Shown: positions 31,277-41,048 of the stretch, piece after piece
How positions within the stretch are numbered: position 1 is the first letter of the stretch
Layout of the letters: each line of letters opens with the position of its first letter
NCBI GenBank assembly: GCA_029834535.1
Contig: JAQMWT010000113.1
Coordinates: 39,837 to 103,836, forward strand
DNA from: Chrysophaeum taylorii
Taxonomy: Eukaryota > Sar > Pelagophyceae > Pelagomonadales > Pelagomonadaceae
Reading direction: 5' to 3'
DNA length: 64,000 nucleotides
Made by a program: the position numbers and the translations under genes
The notes under the pieces: model-generated
The model's input: the letters and a program-made list of their open reading frames with translations, nothing else
Told to the model about the DNA's origin: nothing
Databases searched by the model: none

Positions 31277-32047
31277 TGTCCCTCGATTTAGGGTAAGGAT
31301 CAGGTCCAAGCCGATAAGGCGACCTCGCAGACTATTTCCACGACCCGCGGCGGCTCTTTCAGCGCGCTCTCACGCCCCGTCGAAACGATGCTGTCGATGC
31401 TGACAACGCGCGCATGACCGCGGCCTTTTTTTCCCGGAGACGAGGCGTCGGAGTTCTTTTCGGCTGACTAGGCTGGGTCGGAAGACGACGCCTCGCTCTT
31501 TACAGTAGAGTTTTCAACTCCCTGACAACCAACGGGATGCTGACTTTGAGCGCGAGCTTAAGGTCTTCGAAACCTCGACCCGTCGCACGGCCACTGCAAC
31601 GGTACCAGATACATGATCGATCGTGTCGTTGTCACCGAGGCTCCTCCAACCTGTATCCCTTAAGGCCCGCCTACGCCAAACGATCAACAAACTTACTGGG
31701 ACCACGTGAACTTACTGGGGTTTGAGATTGGGACTAGGTGAACTGAGTGACCAGGTGAAACTGGGACCAGGTGAACATACTGGGGTTTTAGAGCAAAGGG
31801 TTTTTAGAGTAAACTCACTCAAAGGTTGGCGGCGCGTGCGGATCGAAGCAGCTTAGATTGGCGGAGGCGAGAGCGACGAGCTCAAAGGAGTTCGAGCTCA
31901 AAGGAGTTGGTGTGAGCTAGGTGAACTTACTGACCAAGTGAACTTATATGAAACTTACTGAGACCAGGTGAGCTTACTGGGGTTAGAGATTGGGACTAGG
32001 TGAACTTACTGGCCTGCACTTGTAGTACAAGTGCAGGCCAGTAAGTG
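31277..32047 (+). mobile_element. 5'-truncated sense Helitron and a short antisense 3' tip, tail to tail
   Basis: The copy starts inside the family (GTCCCTCGATTTAGGG) and ends ...CTGCACTTG at 32022. A few bases later an inverted CAAGTGCAGGCCAGTAAG fragment begins (32028-32047), making a palindromic junction. It lost the central helicase part between about 31,685 and 31,700. Confidence 0.7.
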
Positions 32048-32489
32048 AGAAACCTACATTTGGGACTTTACAGCATTGTAGGCTGAACGTCAATTAAGCG
32101 AAACGCGGCATGTATTGTTAGATTTAGGCGGAGGTTTGGGGGGAGTGTTAGGGGATACTGTGAATGACGTCATCCATCCATCCGACCCTATACATTATAC
32201 CGGAAATCTACATTTTCGTTTGCACACCTTTGTAGCTTTGGCTACAAGTGAACTTCACGCGAACTTCCACATCTTTTACGTCATCTTCGATGCGGCCCTC
32301 CCCCTTCGGCACGGAGACCGTTGGGCCGCGAAAGATCGCATTGCTTCAACACTGCGTCGACGTCAGTGCTTTGCTCGCAGACGTCACTACCAGACGACCC
32401 CCCCGATTCCTTCTCCCCGTTTCTAGGACTTCTCGACGAAGGCGAGGACTGAGGAGAGCTGTGGTGTGGTGCACGACATCATTCGACGG

Positions 32490-34247
32490 ATGGGAAGGAA
32501 GGCGCGTCGTCAGGAAACCCAAGGCCGCGCCGTCCTCATACAAGTCCCCAAGACGTGTGAAAGTCTTGTGGCCGCGGCGCTGAGTGGACGCAGCATCGGG
32601 CTTTACCCTCCCGAGTTTGTGAAAAAAATCTTGGGGAGGGAGCACCTCATCTCGCTATGCAACTTGGTCTTCCGGCACGCGAACTTCGTGAACGTCGACC
32701 TCCGCGATGTCATCAGCGCTGTAGTCGGCGAAGCCTTCCACTGGCACGTTAATGTGGAACGACCTACGACTGACGTTGCAGATGGCGCAACTCCGGTGTC
32801 AAGGTCGCCGGGTGTTTTTATCACGTCGTTGAACGGGACGAGTGAGTTCCCGACGTGGGCATCTTCTGTGCTTAATGAGAAAGCCGACTTTTGGTCTCGA
32901 GCCACGGTCCCCGCTTCATCAGTTAACGCTGAACCTCGTCCAGACGACCGACCTCAACCTCGATCGTTTCATGTCAAACGACTCGCGTCGATGACGCAGT
33001 GGACGTCCGTGCACGAGCACGAACTGCGTGGCGGGATTCGTGGTGCCGTGATTGCGGAATTTGTGAAGGGAAGCTACGACCAATACTGGGCCGATCCTGT
33101 AGCTGATTGGGACCGTAAGTTCGTGATCGACGCATCGTTTGCGATAGGCTGCATACTTTGTGGTACCCTTCGATTTGTGCAGAATGGAGGCCACCTCGAT
33201 GTGGATCGACTGATACGTCCGGACGAGCGGCCCGCTGCTTCCATTGGATATGGTCCATTTGCATCCCACCGAGGTGCACACGGTCACTCCGACTTTGAGA
33301 CAAGTAGCACCACGCATGACGAGAGAAGTACCTCCGGGATTTTTCAACCGTATGGACATTGTTCTGGGATTTCTCAACCGCCGTCTGAGCATTGTTATCT
33401 CATCTCAAATCGAAGCGACGCTGCGCTCTCGGATTTATGGGTCGAGTTTAAGGCAAAGGCGTCAAACATCATGGCGGAAGTCACTCGATTTCCGAATAAA
33501 GACCAGGCTCTCTCCGCTGTGATTAACGAGTATTTGAACAAAGCATCATCGACACTTTTGGGAGATTGTCGCGATTTTTGTAATGGCATGACTCACGCGA
33601 CTCACGCGGACCCTCTCTTGGGAATTAGAGTCCGGAATATGGAAAAGAATATCGAATATGTGGAAAAGAATATCGAGGAAATGAAGTTGCTTACGCAGGA
33701 ACTCATGTCCAAAATTGGAAGAGATCGAGCACAGCAAGGAGAAACGCGCAAGATGGCGGAATGCAACCCCGGTGATAGTGCAATTCGTGATTTTTTTATG
33801 AGCTCGATTGGCTCTCCCGGAAACGAGGAAGGACACCCAGATGAGAACAAAGACGAGCGCATGTCGCCGATTAGCCCGCGATCGGGGTGCTCACCCCCAC
33901 CAGAAGACGATGAGCCTTTCGAATACGACGATCCTTGCAAGAAATTTGTCGTTGACGAAGGAACCAAAGCCTGGATCCGCAAGATTTGGCACACAGACAC
34001 AATCCTGAAAGACATCCGTCGACATGATCGAACGGCGGAACACCATGTTTTTTGTGCAGCTCGCCAAAGCGTATTATGCAATGACGACAATAAGAGAGTT
34101 CTTTACGACGAGCTCTTAAGGTGGGCTGCCCAGGTTGTCTGCGGAATACGAGAACCCTCTACCGATTTAACGCAGGCTCACGTCGCACTTGCAATTGAAA
34201 TCAAACAAGCCACGATTCGCGAGGGGAAAAAGGCATGGGCACCCTAG
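32490..34247 (+). CDS. Unknown 585-aa protein with a coiled coil
   Basis: A single uninterrupted frame; the first ATG is at 32490 (the frame is open from at least 32466). The N-terminus is basic (GRKARRQETQGR). Residues about 370-420 have heptad-like spacing (RVRNMEKNIEYVEKNIEEMK), predicting a coiled coil, followed by an acidic, Pro-rich linker (SPPPEDDEPFEYDD) and a helical C-terminus. No enzyme motif, membrane segment or signal peptide is evident. It sits alone between two Helitrons. The long open frame with mixed composition argues for a real gene. I cannot assign a family. Confidence 0.6.
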   Translation: MGRKARRQETQGRAVLIQVPKTCESLVAAALSGRSIGLYPPEFVKKILGREHLISLCNLVFRHANFVNVDLRDVISAVVGEAFHWHVNVERPTTDVADGATPVSRSPGVFITSLNGTSEFPTWASSVLNEKADFWSRATVPASSVNAEPRPDDRPQPRSFHVKRLASMTQWTSVHEHELRGGIRGAVIAEFVKGSYDQYWADPVADWDRKFVIDASFAIGCILCGTLRFVQNGGHLDVDRLIRPDERPAASIGYGPFASHRGAHGHSDFETSSTTHDERSTSGIFQPYGHCSGISQPPSEHCYLISNRSDAALSDLWVEFKAKASNIMAEVTRFPNKDQALSAVINEYLNKASSTLLGDCRDFCNGMTHATHADPLLGIRVRNMEKNIEYVEKNIEEMKLLTQELMSKIGRDRAQQGETRKMAECNPGDSAIRDFFMSSIGSPGNEEGHPDENKDERMSPISPRSGCSPPPEDDEPFEYDDPCKKFVVDEGTKAWIRKIWHTDTILKDIRRHDRTAEHHVFCAARQSVLCNDDNKRVLYDELLRWAAQVVCGIREPSTDLTQAHVALAIEIKQATIREGKKAWAP

Positions 34248-34249
34248 GA

Positions 34250-34872
34250 GGCTGAAAGGGTACAGTCACGCGAGGGTGTTTAATGAATGCAAGCGCACGG
34301 ACATGCTGGGGGCAGTGTATCCCTCCAGCTTTCCTATTTCGCGTCCCCATCTTGCTCTTTCTTTGTCTTGCCCTCTCTCTGCGCCCTTCTTTATTGTCCC
34401 CACTTTTTCTCTCGCTCCGCCCATATCCCTGTTCCTGTCTCACACCTTTTCTCCCCCTTGTTGCTCCTTCTTGGCCCCGGCCCGCTTGTCATTTTTTTAT
34501 TTCCCCTGCGTTCATCCATTCTGCCTTAGCAGAATGGAGTTCATCCATTCTGCCTCAGCAGAATGGAGTTGCTTACCAATAGTAATAATATATGCTCGTC
34601 AATGTCACGATTAAGGGGCGCCTTTCACTTCGGCCCCTCATTCATTCTCGAACGGGCCTCGACGATTTTTGTTTTCTGAGGAAAATCCGCCCAATCCGCT
34701 CGCGGTGCCTCCAATATTTAGCAGACGTGCCACACGAGGTACGAAGGGAAAGTGAGCTGGGTGCCACCGTCACACGTGCGACCATTGTGCTCCTCTCGAG
34801 GGGGAACTAACGCAGAGCGAGATTTTAGGAGTGCATGCGAGCTAGTTTTTTAATGAGTAATTAAAAAGTCGA
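34250..34872. other. 3' flank of the coiled-coil gene, with no gene
   Basis: A pyrimidine-rich tract (about 34,320-34,500) is followed by the paired hairpins at 34515-34567. A 42-bp stretch (34739-34780) is identical to part of the DRM-like gene (36715-36756). Nothing here is convincingly coding. Confidence 0.5.
34513..34567. terminator. Two tandem identical hairpins downstream of the coiled-coil gene
   Basis: Arms TCCATTCTGC / GCAGAATGGA form a perfect 10-bp stem with a 4-nt loop (CTTA, then CTCA), twice, with a period of 29 nt. They lie about 270 nt after the stop codon, preceded by a long pyrimidine tract. They may mark an RNA 3' end or be a protein-binding repeat; the role is inferred from position only. 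Confidence 0.45.
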
Positions 34873-35931
34873 CAAGTGCAGGCCAGTAAGTTCACCTACT
34901 CCCAATCTCTAACCCTAGTAAGTTCAGGTCTGGTCCCACTAAGTTGACCTGGTCAGTTAGTTCACTTAGTCCCAATCTCTATCCCGGCGTAAACCCACTC
35001 GTGCTCACGCCCACTCACCCCACTCTCCTTTGAGCTCGTCGCTCTCACCTCCGCTAATCCAATTTGATTTGATCCGCACGCGCCGCCAGCTTTTGAGTTT
35101 GAGTTGTCAAAAAACTCCAGTAAGCTCACCTGGTCTAAGTAAGTTCACCTGGTCACTCACTTCACCTAGTCCCAATGTCTAGACCCAGTAAGTTCACCTG
35201 GCCCCAGTAAGTTCACCTACAGTGCGCGTGTAGACGCCGGGAGGGGGCTTATCGGTATTGCGCAGCACGTGTGGGGTAGGGTGGAGTCGTCGACTCAGAA
35301 GAGGATATCCTCGGGGTTGCCGATCGACAGAGAGCCACGTAGAGCTGGACGTGGCAGAAGACGGGCTTCGCCAAGAGGACGCCGACCTCGCGGGGCGTCT
35401 GGCCCTGGCTCTTGGTGATCGTTTGGCGTCGGCGGGCCTTACGGGATACAGGTTGGAGGAGCCTCGGTGACAACGACACGATCGATCATGTATCTGGTAC
35501 CGTTGCAGTGGCCGTGCGACGGGTCGAGGTTGCGAAGACTTTAAGCTCGCGATCAAAGTCAGCATGCCGTTGGTTGTTGGGGAGTTCAAAACTCGACTGT
35601 AAAGAGCGAGGCGTCGTCTTCCGACCCAGCCTAGTCAGCCGAAAAGAACTCCGACGCCTCGTCTCCGGGAAAAAAAGGCCGCGGTCATGCGCGCGTTGTC
35701 AGCATCGACAACATCGTTTCGACGGGGCGTGAGAATGGCGCGCTGAAAGAGCCGCCGCGGGTCGTGGAAATAGTCTGCGAGGTCGCCGTAGACGGCTTGG
35801 AGGATCACTGTCTGGCTCTCGCGCCTACCTGATCCTTACTCTCGCGCCTATCTGATCCTTACCCTAAATCGAGGGACAGACAAACAGACAAACAGACAAA
35901 CAGACAAACATCTGTCGATTAGTAGTTAGGA
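34873..35931 (-). mobile_element. Helitron-like element, antisense
   Basis: It runs from CAAGTGCAGG (34873, after host A) to ...GTAGTTAGGA (35931). The base that follows is C, not the usual T, so the insertion site has changed or the border is offset by a few bases. Helicase remnants and the ~18-bp array are as elsewhere. Confidence 0.7.
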
Positions 35932-36247
35932 CTGCTACGAGGGTTTCGTTTCTAATATGTAGTTAAAAGAGAAGCCACGATGTTCTCGCGTCGAAGGAAA
36001 TGGATACAGCGCTCTGGCCCCGCGCGGCCGAGTTGGTGCCCTCTCGCAGACGAACTCACCCACGAGATGAGGTGCATCGCGCGTGCCTTGGCAGGTTGAG
36101 CTCAGAAGTGTGTTTGTTTGCTGTCGTGCGAGATTGTCTTGATTGGCCGACACGCAGCGCACCATCCTCGTGCACTTTTTTGCCGCTTTCTTCCTTCGTT
36201 CCGAGGGGGTCCATCAACCTACGTCCGTCGGTTGGGCACGTGGCCTG

Positions 36248-38449
36248 ATGGAATTTGATTCTCGGGCTCAAGATCGATTACAGCGCGAAGCCACTGTCAT
36301 CAACGAGCTCAGAAACAAAAAATCAACGGGAAACATTACCACATCGGAGAGGATCGTCCTAGTGAACAAAGAGCTCGGGCTGGCCGCGCGCGCCCAGAGC
36401 CGCCAGGGCACGCACAAGCTCGTCGAGATACTGTCAGCATGCACCAGCAGCAATGTCGACGTTATCCGTACCTCCGCGCCCGCTGCGTCTCCAACAGCTT
36501 TTGGTGTACTGGAGCACGACGCACCGAGAGAGAGCGTTTCGGCAGGAGACCCCGACCTCCACGACCCGGGGTCGTTGGTGCGCTTGGTCGTTTGGGCCAA
36601 AAAGCTACTTCCATGCGTCGCGCTCGATGAAGACGACTGGCCATCGCTTCCGCGACGTGGCAAGAAACATGTGTGTGTAGCCTGGCTGGAAACGAAAGGC
36701 GATGTCGGGTTGACGTACGAAGGGAAAGTGAGCTGGGTGCCACCGTCACACGTGCGTCCCAATGATGTCGCCGGGGGAGGATCGCACGAACGATTGGAAC
36801 CGTTTCGCCTATTTTGGTTTCGCGAGGTAGGAGTTCGCATGGTGCACGACATCTGGAAAAGCCTCACCCCGCACACGCTGCTGGCAACGTGGAGTCATCC
36901 TCCTGAACTCGCAACGTCGTTGGACTTTGTGACCTGGGCCGTGTACACGCTCCGTCTTGACATGCCGACGTCAACGGCCTGGGACGCCGCCGTAAGCAAA
37001 TTGCGGGTTTCGACGTCGATATTCGCCCTTAAACAAGGGCTTGACGACCTCACGCAGTTTGCCCGTGCTCGCCGCGCCATCCGCGGTGATACCGCCGTCC
37101 GAATCGACTTCCCCGAGCCTTTGTGGCTTTGTGATTTGGAACACCCCGTCCTGTCCTCGTCGGCGTTGGACGAGTCGTGGTGGTGTTCGTCGCAACGCAA
37201 AAAGCCCTTGCGCGAAAGGGACTTTGCACTTCGCATGGTTCTGCTCGCCGAAAATACTCTCGGCGTTGGGCACAAAGACTCCCGGCGAAACATCTGCCTC
37301 TACGAGCAGTCCTTGGGCGTCAAAGCCGTCGTTTCGCAGTTGGCCAACATGGCACCATCGAGCCGCCCGAGGGTACTTTTCAGCAACGCGTTGCTGTTGC
37401 GACCCGAAAAAAAACGTGTCGTTGCACACCTAGCGTGTTCAGACACGCTATCGGGTCGAACTCGTCGACAGGCTGTTCGCATAGCTGCCCCCACGGCATC
37501 TTCGCGGCCACCGGCACGGATAACGACCGACCAGATGACGACATACGCTGCCGCGCACGTTGCCTCACAGAACGTCCAGGATCTTTTCTCAACGCCGACG
37601 CGCATCTTGGAGCCACCAACATCGAAGGCGCGGTTGCGATCGTCAACGAGGTCCTGGCAGCCAAACCTTTGCCTCAAGGTGATGACTTGACCAAAGCGAG
37701 GAGCATAATCGCGAGCTGCAACCTCTTGCCCCAAGCATCTGCGAAACAAGGTCGAAGGCAACGGGTGTCATACAAAGCGCCGACCCCGGACCAAGCTGCT
37801 GCTCTTCTTGGAGTGCGGCTCAATGACGATGCCACCTCACCGACTTCTTGGATGAGGCAAGATCGAACTCTCGCAATGCCGAGCGAGATCGAGTACAAAC
37901 TGCTCGGAAGATCGTTCTCCCCTGTGATGATCGAGGCTGCCATGTGCGACTGGCTCGACCCGTGTTCACCCGCGGCATTATGTCGAGGACGGGCGCGGCC
38001 CTTGTGGTCGTTATTCTGCGGCATTGGCAACGAACTCCCTCCGCTGGCCGACGCCGGCGTGGCACTCTCGCGCATTTATGCCGTAGACAGCTCGGAGTAT
38101 GCGCTCAGAACGTTCGGTGCGCCTGGTTCTTTGCATGACGTAACCTGGCCCATGTGTGCGGTACCTCGCAGCGCGCCAGGCTCAAAAATCTTTTCCCAGC
38201 GTCCCACTTGAACTTTCTGGTGACATCGGCGATCCATCGTGTCGCATCGACTGGAGTGATGACGCTATTGCTGCGCGCGTTGCGCATGAAGGCGTTCCGG
38301 TCATAATTGCAGGCTGGCCCTGCAATGGCAACGCAGGCGCGAACAGGAAGGCGCATGACCACGACCCACTGGAAAATGTGGAGAGCGCCACGCTGCTCGT
38401 GCTCGTCCGCATCGTCCACGCGGTGAAGCGGGTTCTCAACACGCTCTAA
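36248..38449 (+). CDS. DRM-type (circularly permuted) cytosine-C5 DNA methyltransferase
   Basis: From ATG 36248 the frame is open to about 37,585, where a one-base shift at a T-run (37584-37587) moves it to the next frame; a 40-nt GT-AG intron (38140-38179) then joins the last exon, which ends at TAA 38447-38449, about 720 aa in all. A PWWP-like segment lies near residues 115-175 (VRLVVWAKKLLPC ... GKVSWVPPSHVRP). The catalytic half has the DRM order: a region ending YKLLGRSFSPVMIEA comes first, then motif I (PLWSLFCGIGNELPPL), an acidic residue after the next strand (YAVDSSEY), and motif IV near the C-terminus (VIIAGWPCNGNAGANRK, with catalytic Cys). Plant DRM enzymes, which methylate cytosines de novo, show the same rearrangement and end soon after motif IV. 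The frameshift may be sequencing error or a real break. Confidence 0.75.
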
Positions 38450-38768
38450 GAGTTCTCGCCATATTCGAGGATCGATGAGCATACGTCGAAAGAACTAGTC
38501 CCTTGCTTTAAAGCTGATTTGGGTGGAGTTTTTGGTGTTGGCGGCAGGGCGAAACAACACGAGGTGTGCCGCGGGGATTCACGCTGTCAGACAACACACT
38601 TTTTTGAACTTACAAACGAGTGGAACCGTCGTGTGATAGCTACCATGCATCCAACGTCGCCTGGGTCAGAGAGAGAGTGGGGGGGGGGGGTGGAAGAGAG
38701 ATAACGAGCTTCTCAAACAAAAGGAATTGGCCGCACAGGGGCACCGTCGATAAGCAGACTCTTCAAGA
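38450..38768. other. Intergenic gap after the DRM-like gene
   Basis: About 320 nt between the DRM-like stop and the end of the convergent Cys-rich gene. A G-run lies at about 38,683-38,691. No gene or signal recognised. Confidence 0.5.
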
Positions 38769-40208
38769 TCACGCATCTTCGTGATCATTCTCATGATCCT
38801 GAAGAGCCCGGAGAACAGCAGTCGTGGCACCATTGGTATCAAAGACCAACGCAGACTCGCATTCAACGCGAGTGGCGATGTCGTCTTGGAAATGGTCCAC
38901 AAGGACATTTTTGTCCCAACGGAAGAGAATATCGAGTGCACGGGGTCGTTCATATTTCGCGATGAAAAATCTTGCAAACTTGACCTTGAAGCCTCCCAGG
39001 CGCCCTTCGGCCTTCGCGAGAAATTTTTTAACCCCATGCGGGGCGTGAACAACTACATAGTCACATCTGAAGCAGCTCAACTCGCCATTCCACTTGACGG
39101 CATTCTCTTCTGGGTCTGCGCACAAAATGCACGTCAGTTGCCATAAACATCAAAAGCGCTCACTGTGGTGGATCCCAGTCGACTTATCGTCCTCTATAAC
39201 AAGAGGATTGTCGGCATTTGAGCCAACGAGCGCGCGGTCTTCTTCTTTCGCAGCGGCGTCAGCGTAGTCGTTTCCAGGGCCGTGGCTGCGGTCACCCACG
39301 TCATCAGTCTTCGAGATCAGGGCGTTGTCGACGTCTTCGTCGCTGTCGTCCTCAATCACAACAGGATGGTCCGCGCTAGCGCCGACAACCCCGTCTCTCG
39401 CTGCAAGTATGTCTGCTTTGTGAGCGGCACCGCGGTCATCGCCGTGCCCTACGGAGGCATCCAAGACCTCGAAGTCGTCGAAGTTTTCGCAGCCGTCGAC
39501 CTCGTGATACTGCGCCGAGTATTACACGCCACCGATAGACTTTCTTTATTCCCACTTGCCTTTCGCTTAGGAGGCGAATCAGGATTGAAGTGCGCGATGT
39601 CGGACACTTCGGCCCGAAGCAAGCGCGCGTCGCCCGTGAGCTCAAAGCCTTGCCGCGCAAGGTGCTGTCGTGCGGACACACGACGTTCTATGAACGTCTT
39701 CAAGTCGGCGTCGAAGTTGGGCATGAAGAAGGAGCACCGCCTGGGACGAGCTGCACACCTGTGCCAAGGCATGTTGTGCTTTGCACTCGGAGCACGCCAC
39801 TCACTTGGCACAAATGATGCCGTTGTAGATGAAATCGTTATTCACTCGAAACGTGGCCGAGGACTTGTTGCAGAAGCAAAGGCGCCCTTCTTTGACCCAA
39901 CGACGGTGCTGCTCTGGAAGCGTCCACCCCAAGTCCGTCGCCTCTGCGAGCTTAAACTTGTACTTGCATTGGGAGCGAGCAATCTTGCCACAGCCCTTTA
40001 GCCACACAATACTTCCGGCGTGGTCAACCTTGGGGTAGAGCTTGAGTTGGCACCTGCACGCGCACCGACCGCGAGCGAAGTGCCCAAGGAGGACCTTCTC
40101 GAGGCCGATCACTTTTTCGGGTCCGGAAATGCCCCACCTCGAGGTCAACACGAAGAGGCCCTCAAGATTCGCGTACGTATCGAAGGTTGAGTCGCGGGCC
40201 GACCCCAT
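38769..40208 (-). CDS. Cys-rich protein with paired SUMO-interaction-like motifs, at least three introns
   Basis: Exon 1 (ATG 40208 to 39805) encodes RGRCACRC, spaced Cys residues and GRLCFCN. A 46-nt intron (39804-39759) restores ICAKCAARPRRC, so the Cys pattern spans the joint and probably binds zinc. A further joint near 39,500 is unclear (a very short intron or an indel). The next segment is acidic with two near-repeats, ADHPVVIEDDSDEDVD and ADNPLVIEDDKST, hydrophobic-acidic cores typical of SUMO-interaction motifs. A 48-nt intron (39163-39116; strong GTGAGC donor) removes an in-frame TGA. The last exon has SCFRC and ends at 38769. It is convergent with the DRM-like gene. A nuclear regulatory role is plausible but inferred; I recognise no family. 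Confidence 0.5.
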
Positions 40209-41048
40209 AGAGATTGGAAGTCGTCGAGAGAGGACGCGGCGGCGGCAAGGGGAGGACGTCGAACGTCGCGCCAGAGGATGTCGTCGACGACTGCAACGAA
40301 CTTGAAGAATCAATTATTCGAAATGATGGTGCGAGATCCGTCGAGGGTTATTGTCTGTGAACAAAGATCTAGGAGTCCTGTGACGACGCTGACGGCCATG
40401 CATCGCGCTCGCGACGCCGCCGGATGGCCTCAACAAGCCGCAAGTGCGGCCGCGCGTGATGTCATCATGTCTCAGATTAAGAAAATGTTTTTCGGACGTG
40501 AGCGTCTTGATAGCCCCGCCGCCGCCCGCCGGAGCGAAAACCACGCGAGATGTTGGTCGTTACCATTGAGTGGCGCGGTCGACTCGAGGTCGCGTGCGTT
40601 CACAGATCGAGTGCGTTCGCACGTGGGCGTTGCCATCCGCACACTCCGTGTTCTCCACTTCTTGATCCGCTAGGAGTACTCGCCTCGGCTCCCCGAAAAC
40701 GACCTCTACGTCCCACTCCACACAAAGCGTGACCAAACAGGACTCTTGCGACATGCGAATGTGCGACATACGATAGGATGTCGTACGTATTTGTTGTCGA
40801 CTTGCGCGCACAGCATGCCCCGTATGCAGATCTCAAGACCCAAGATGGTGACGAGACCAGGGGAATGGAAGCGAAATATCGCTCGAGACAGGAAAAAAAA
40901 AAAGTGGTGATGGGAGAGGCGGGGGGTCGTCTTCTTCGGCCGTCGAAAGGGCGTCATCATTGTCGCCCCCCCCCAATTCGTAGAGATTGTGCGGTGGTCG
41001 TGGAGGCCCGTGTCCGAAGCGACAATCGTAGTGACGGGAACATTCGGT
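40209..41048. other. Intergenic region upstream of the Cys-rich gene
   Basis: No convincing gene. Short frames here are Ser/Arg/Pro-rich shadows. An A-run lies near 40,892-40,902. It separates the 5' end of the Cys-rich gene from the 3' end of the HSP70-like gene, both on the minus strand, so it should hold the promoter of the former. Confidence 0.45.
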
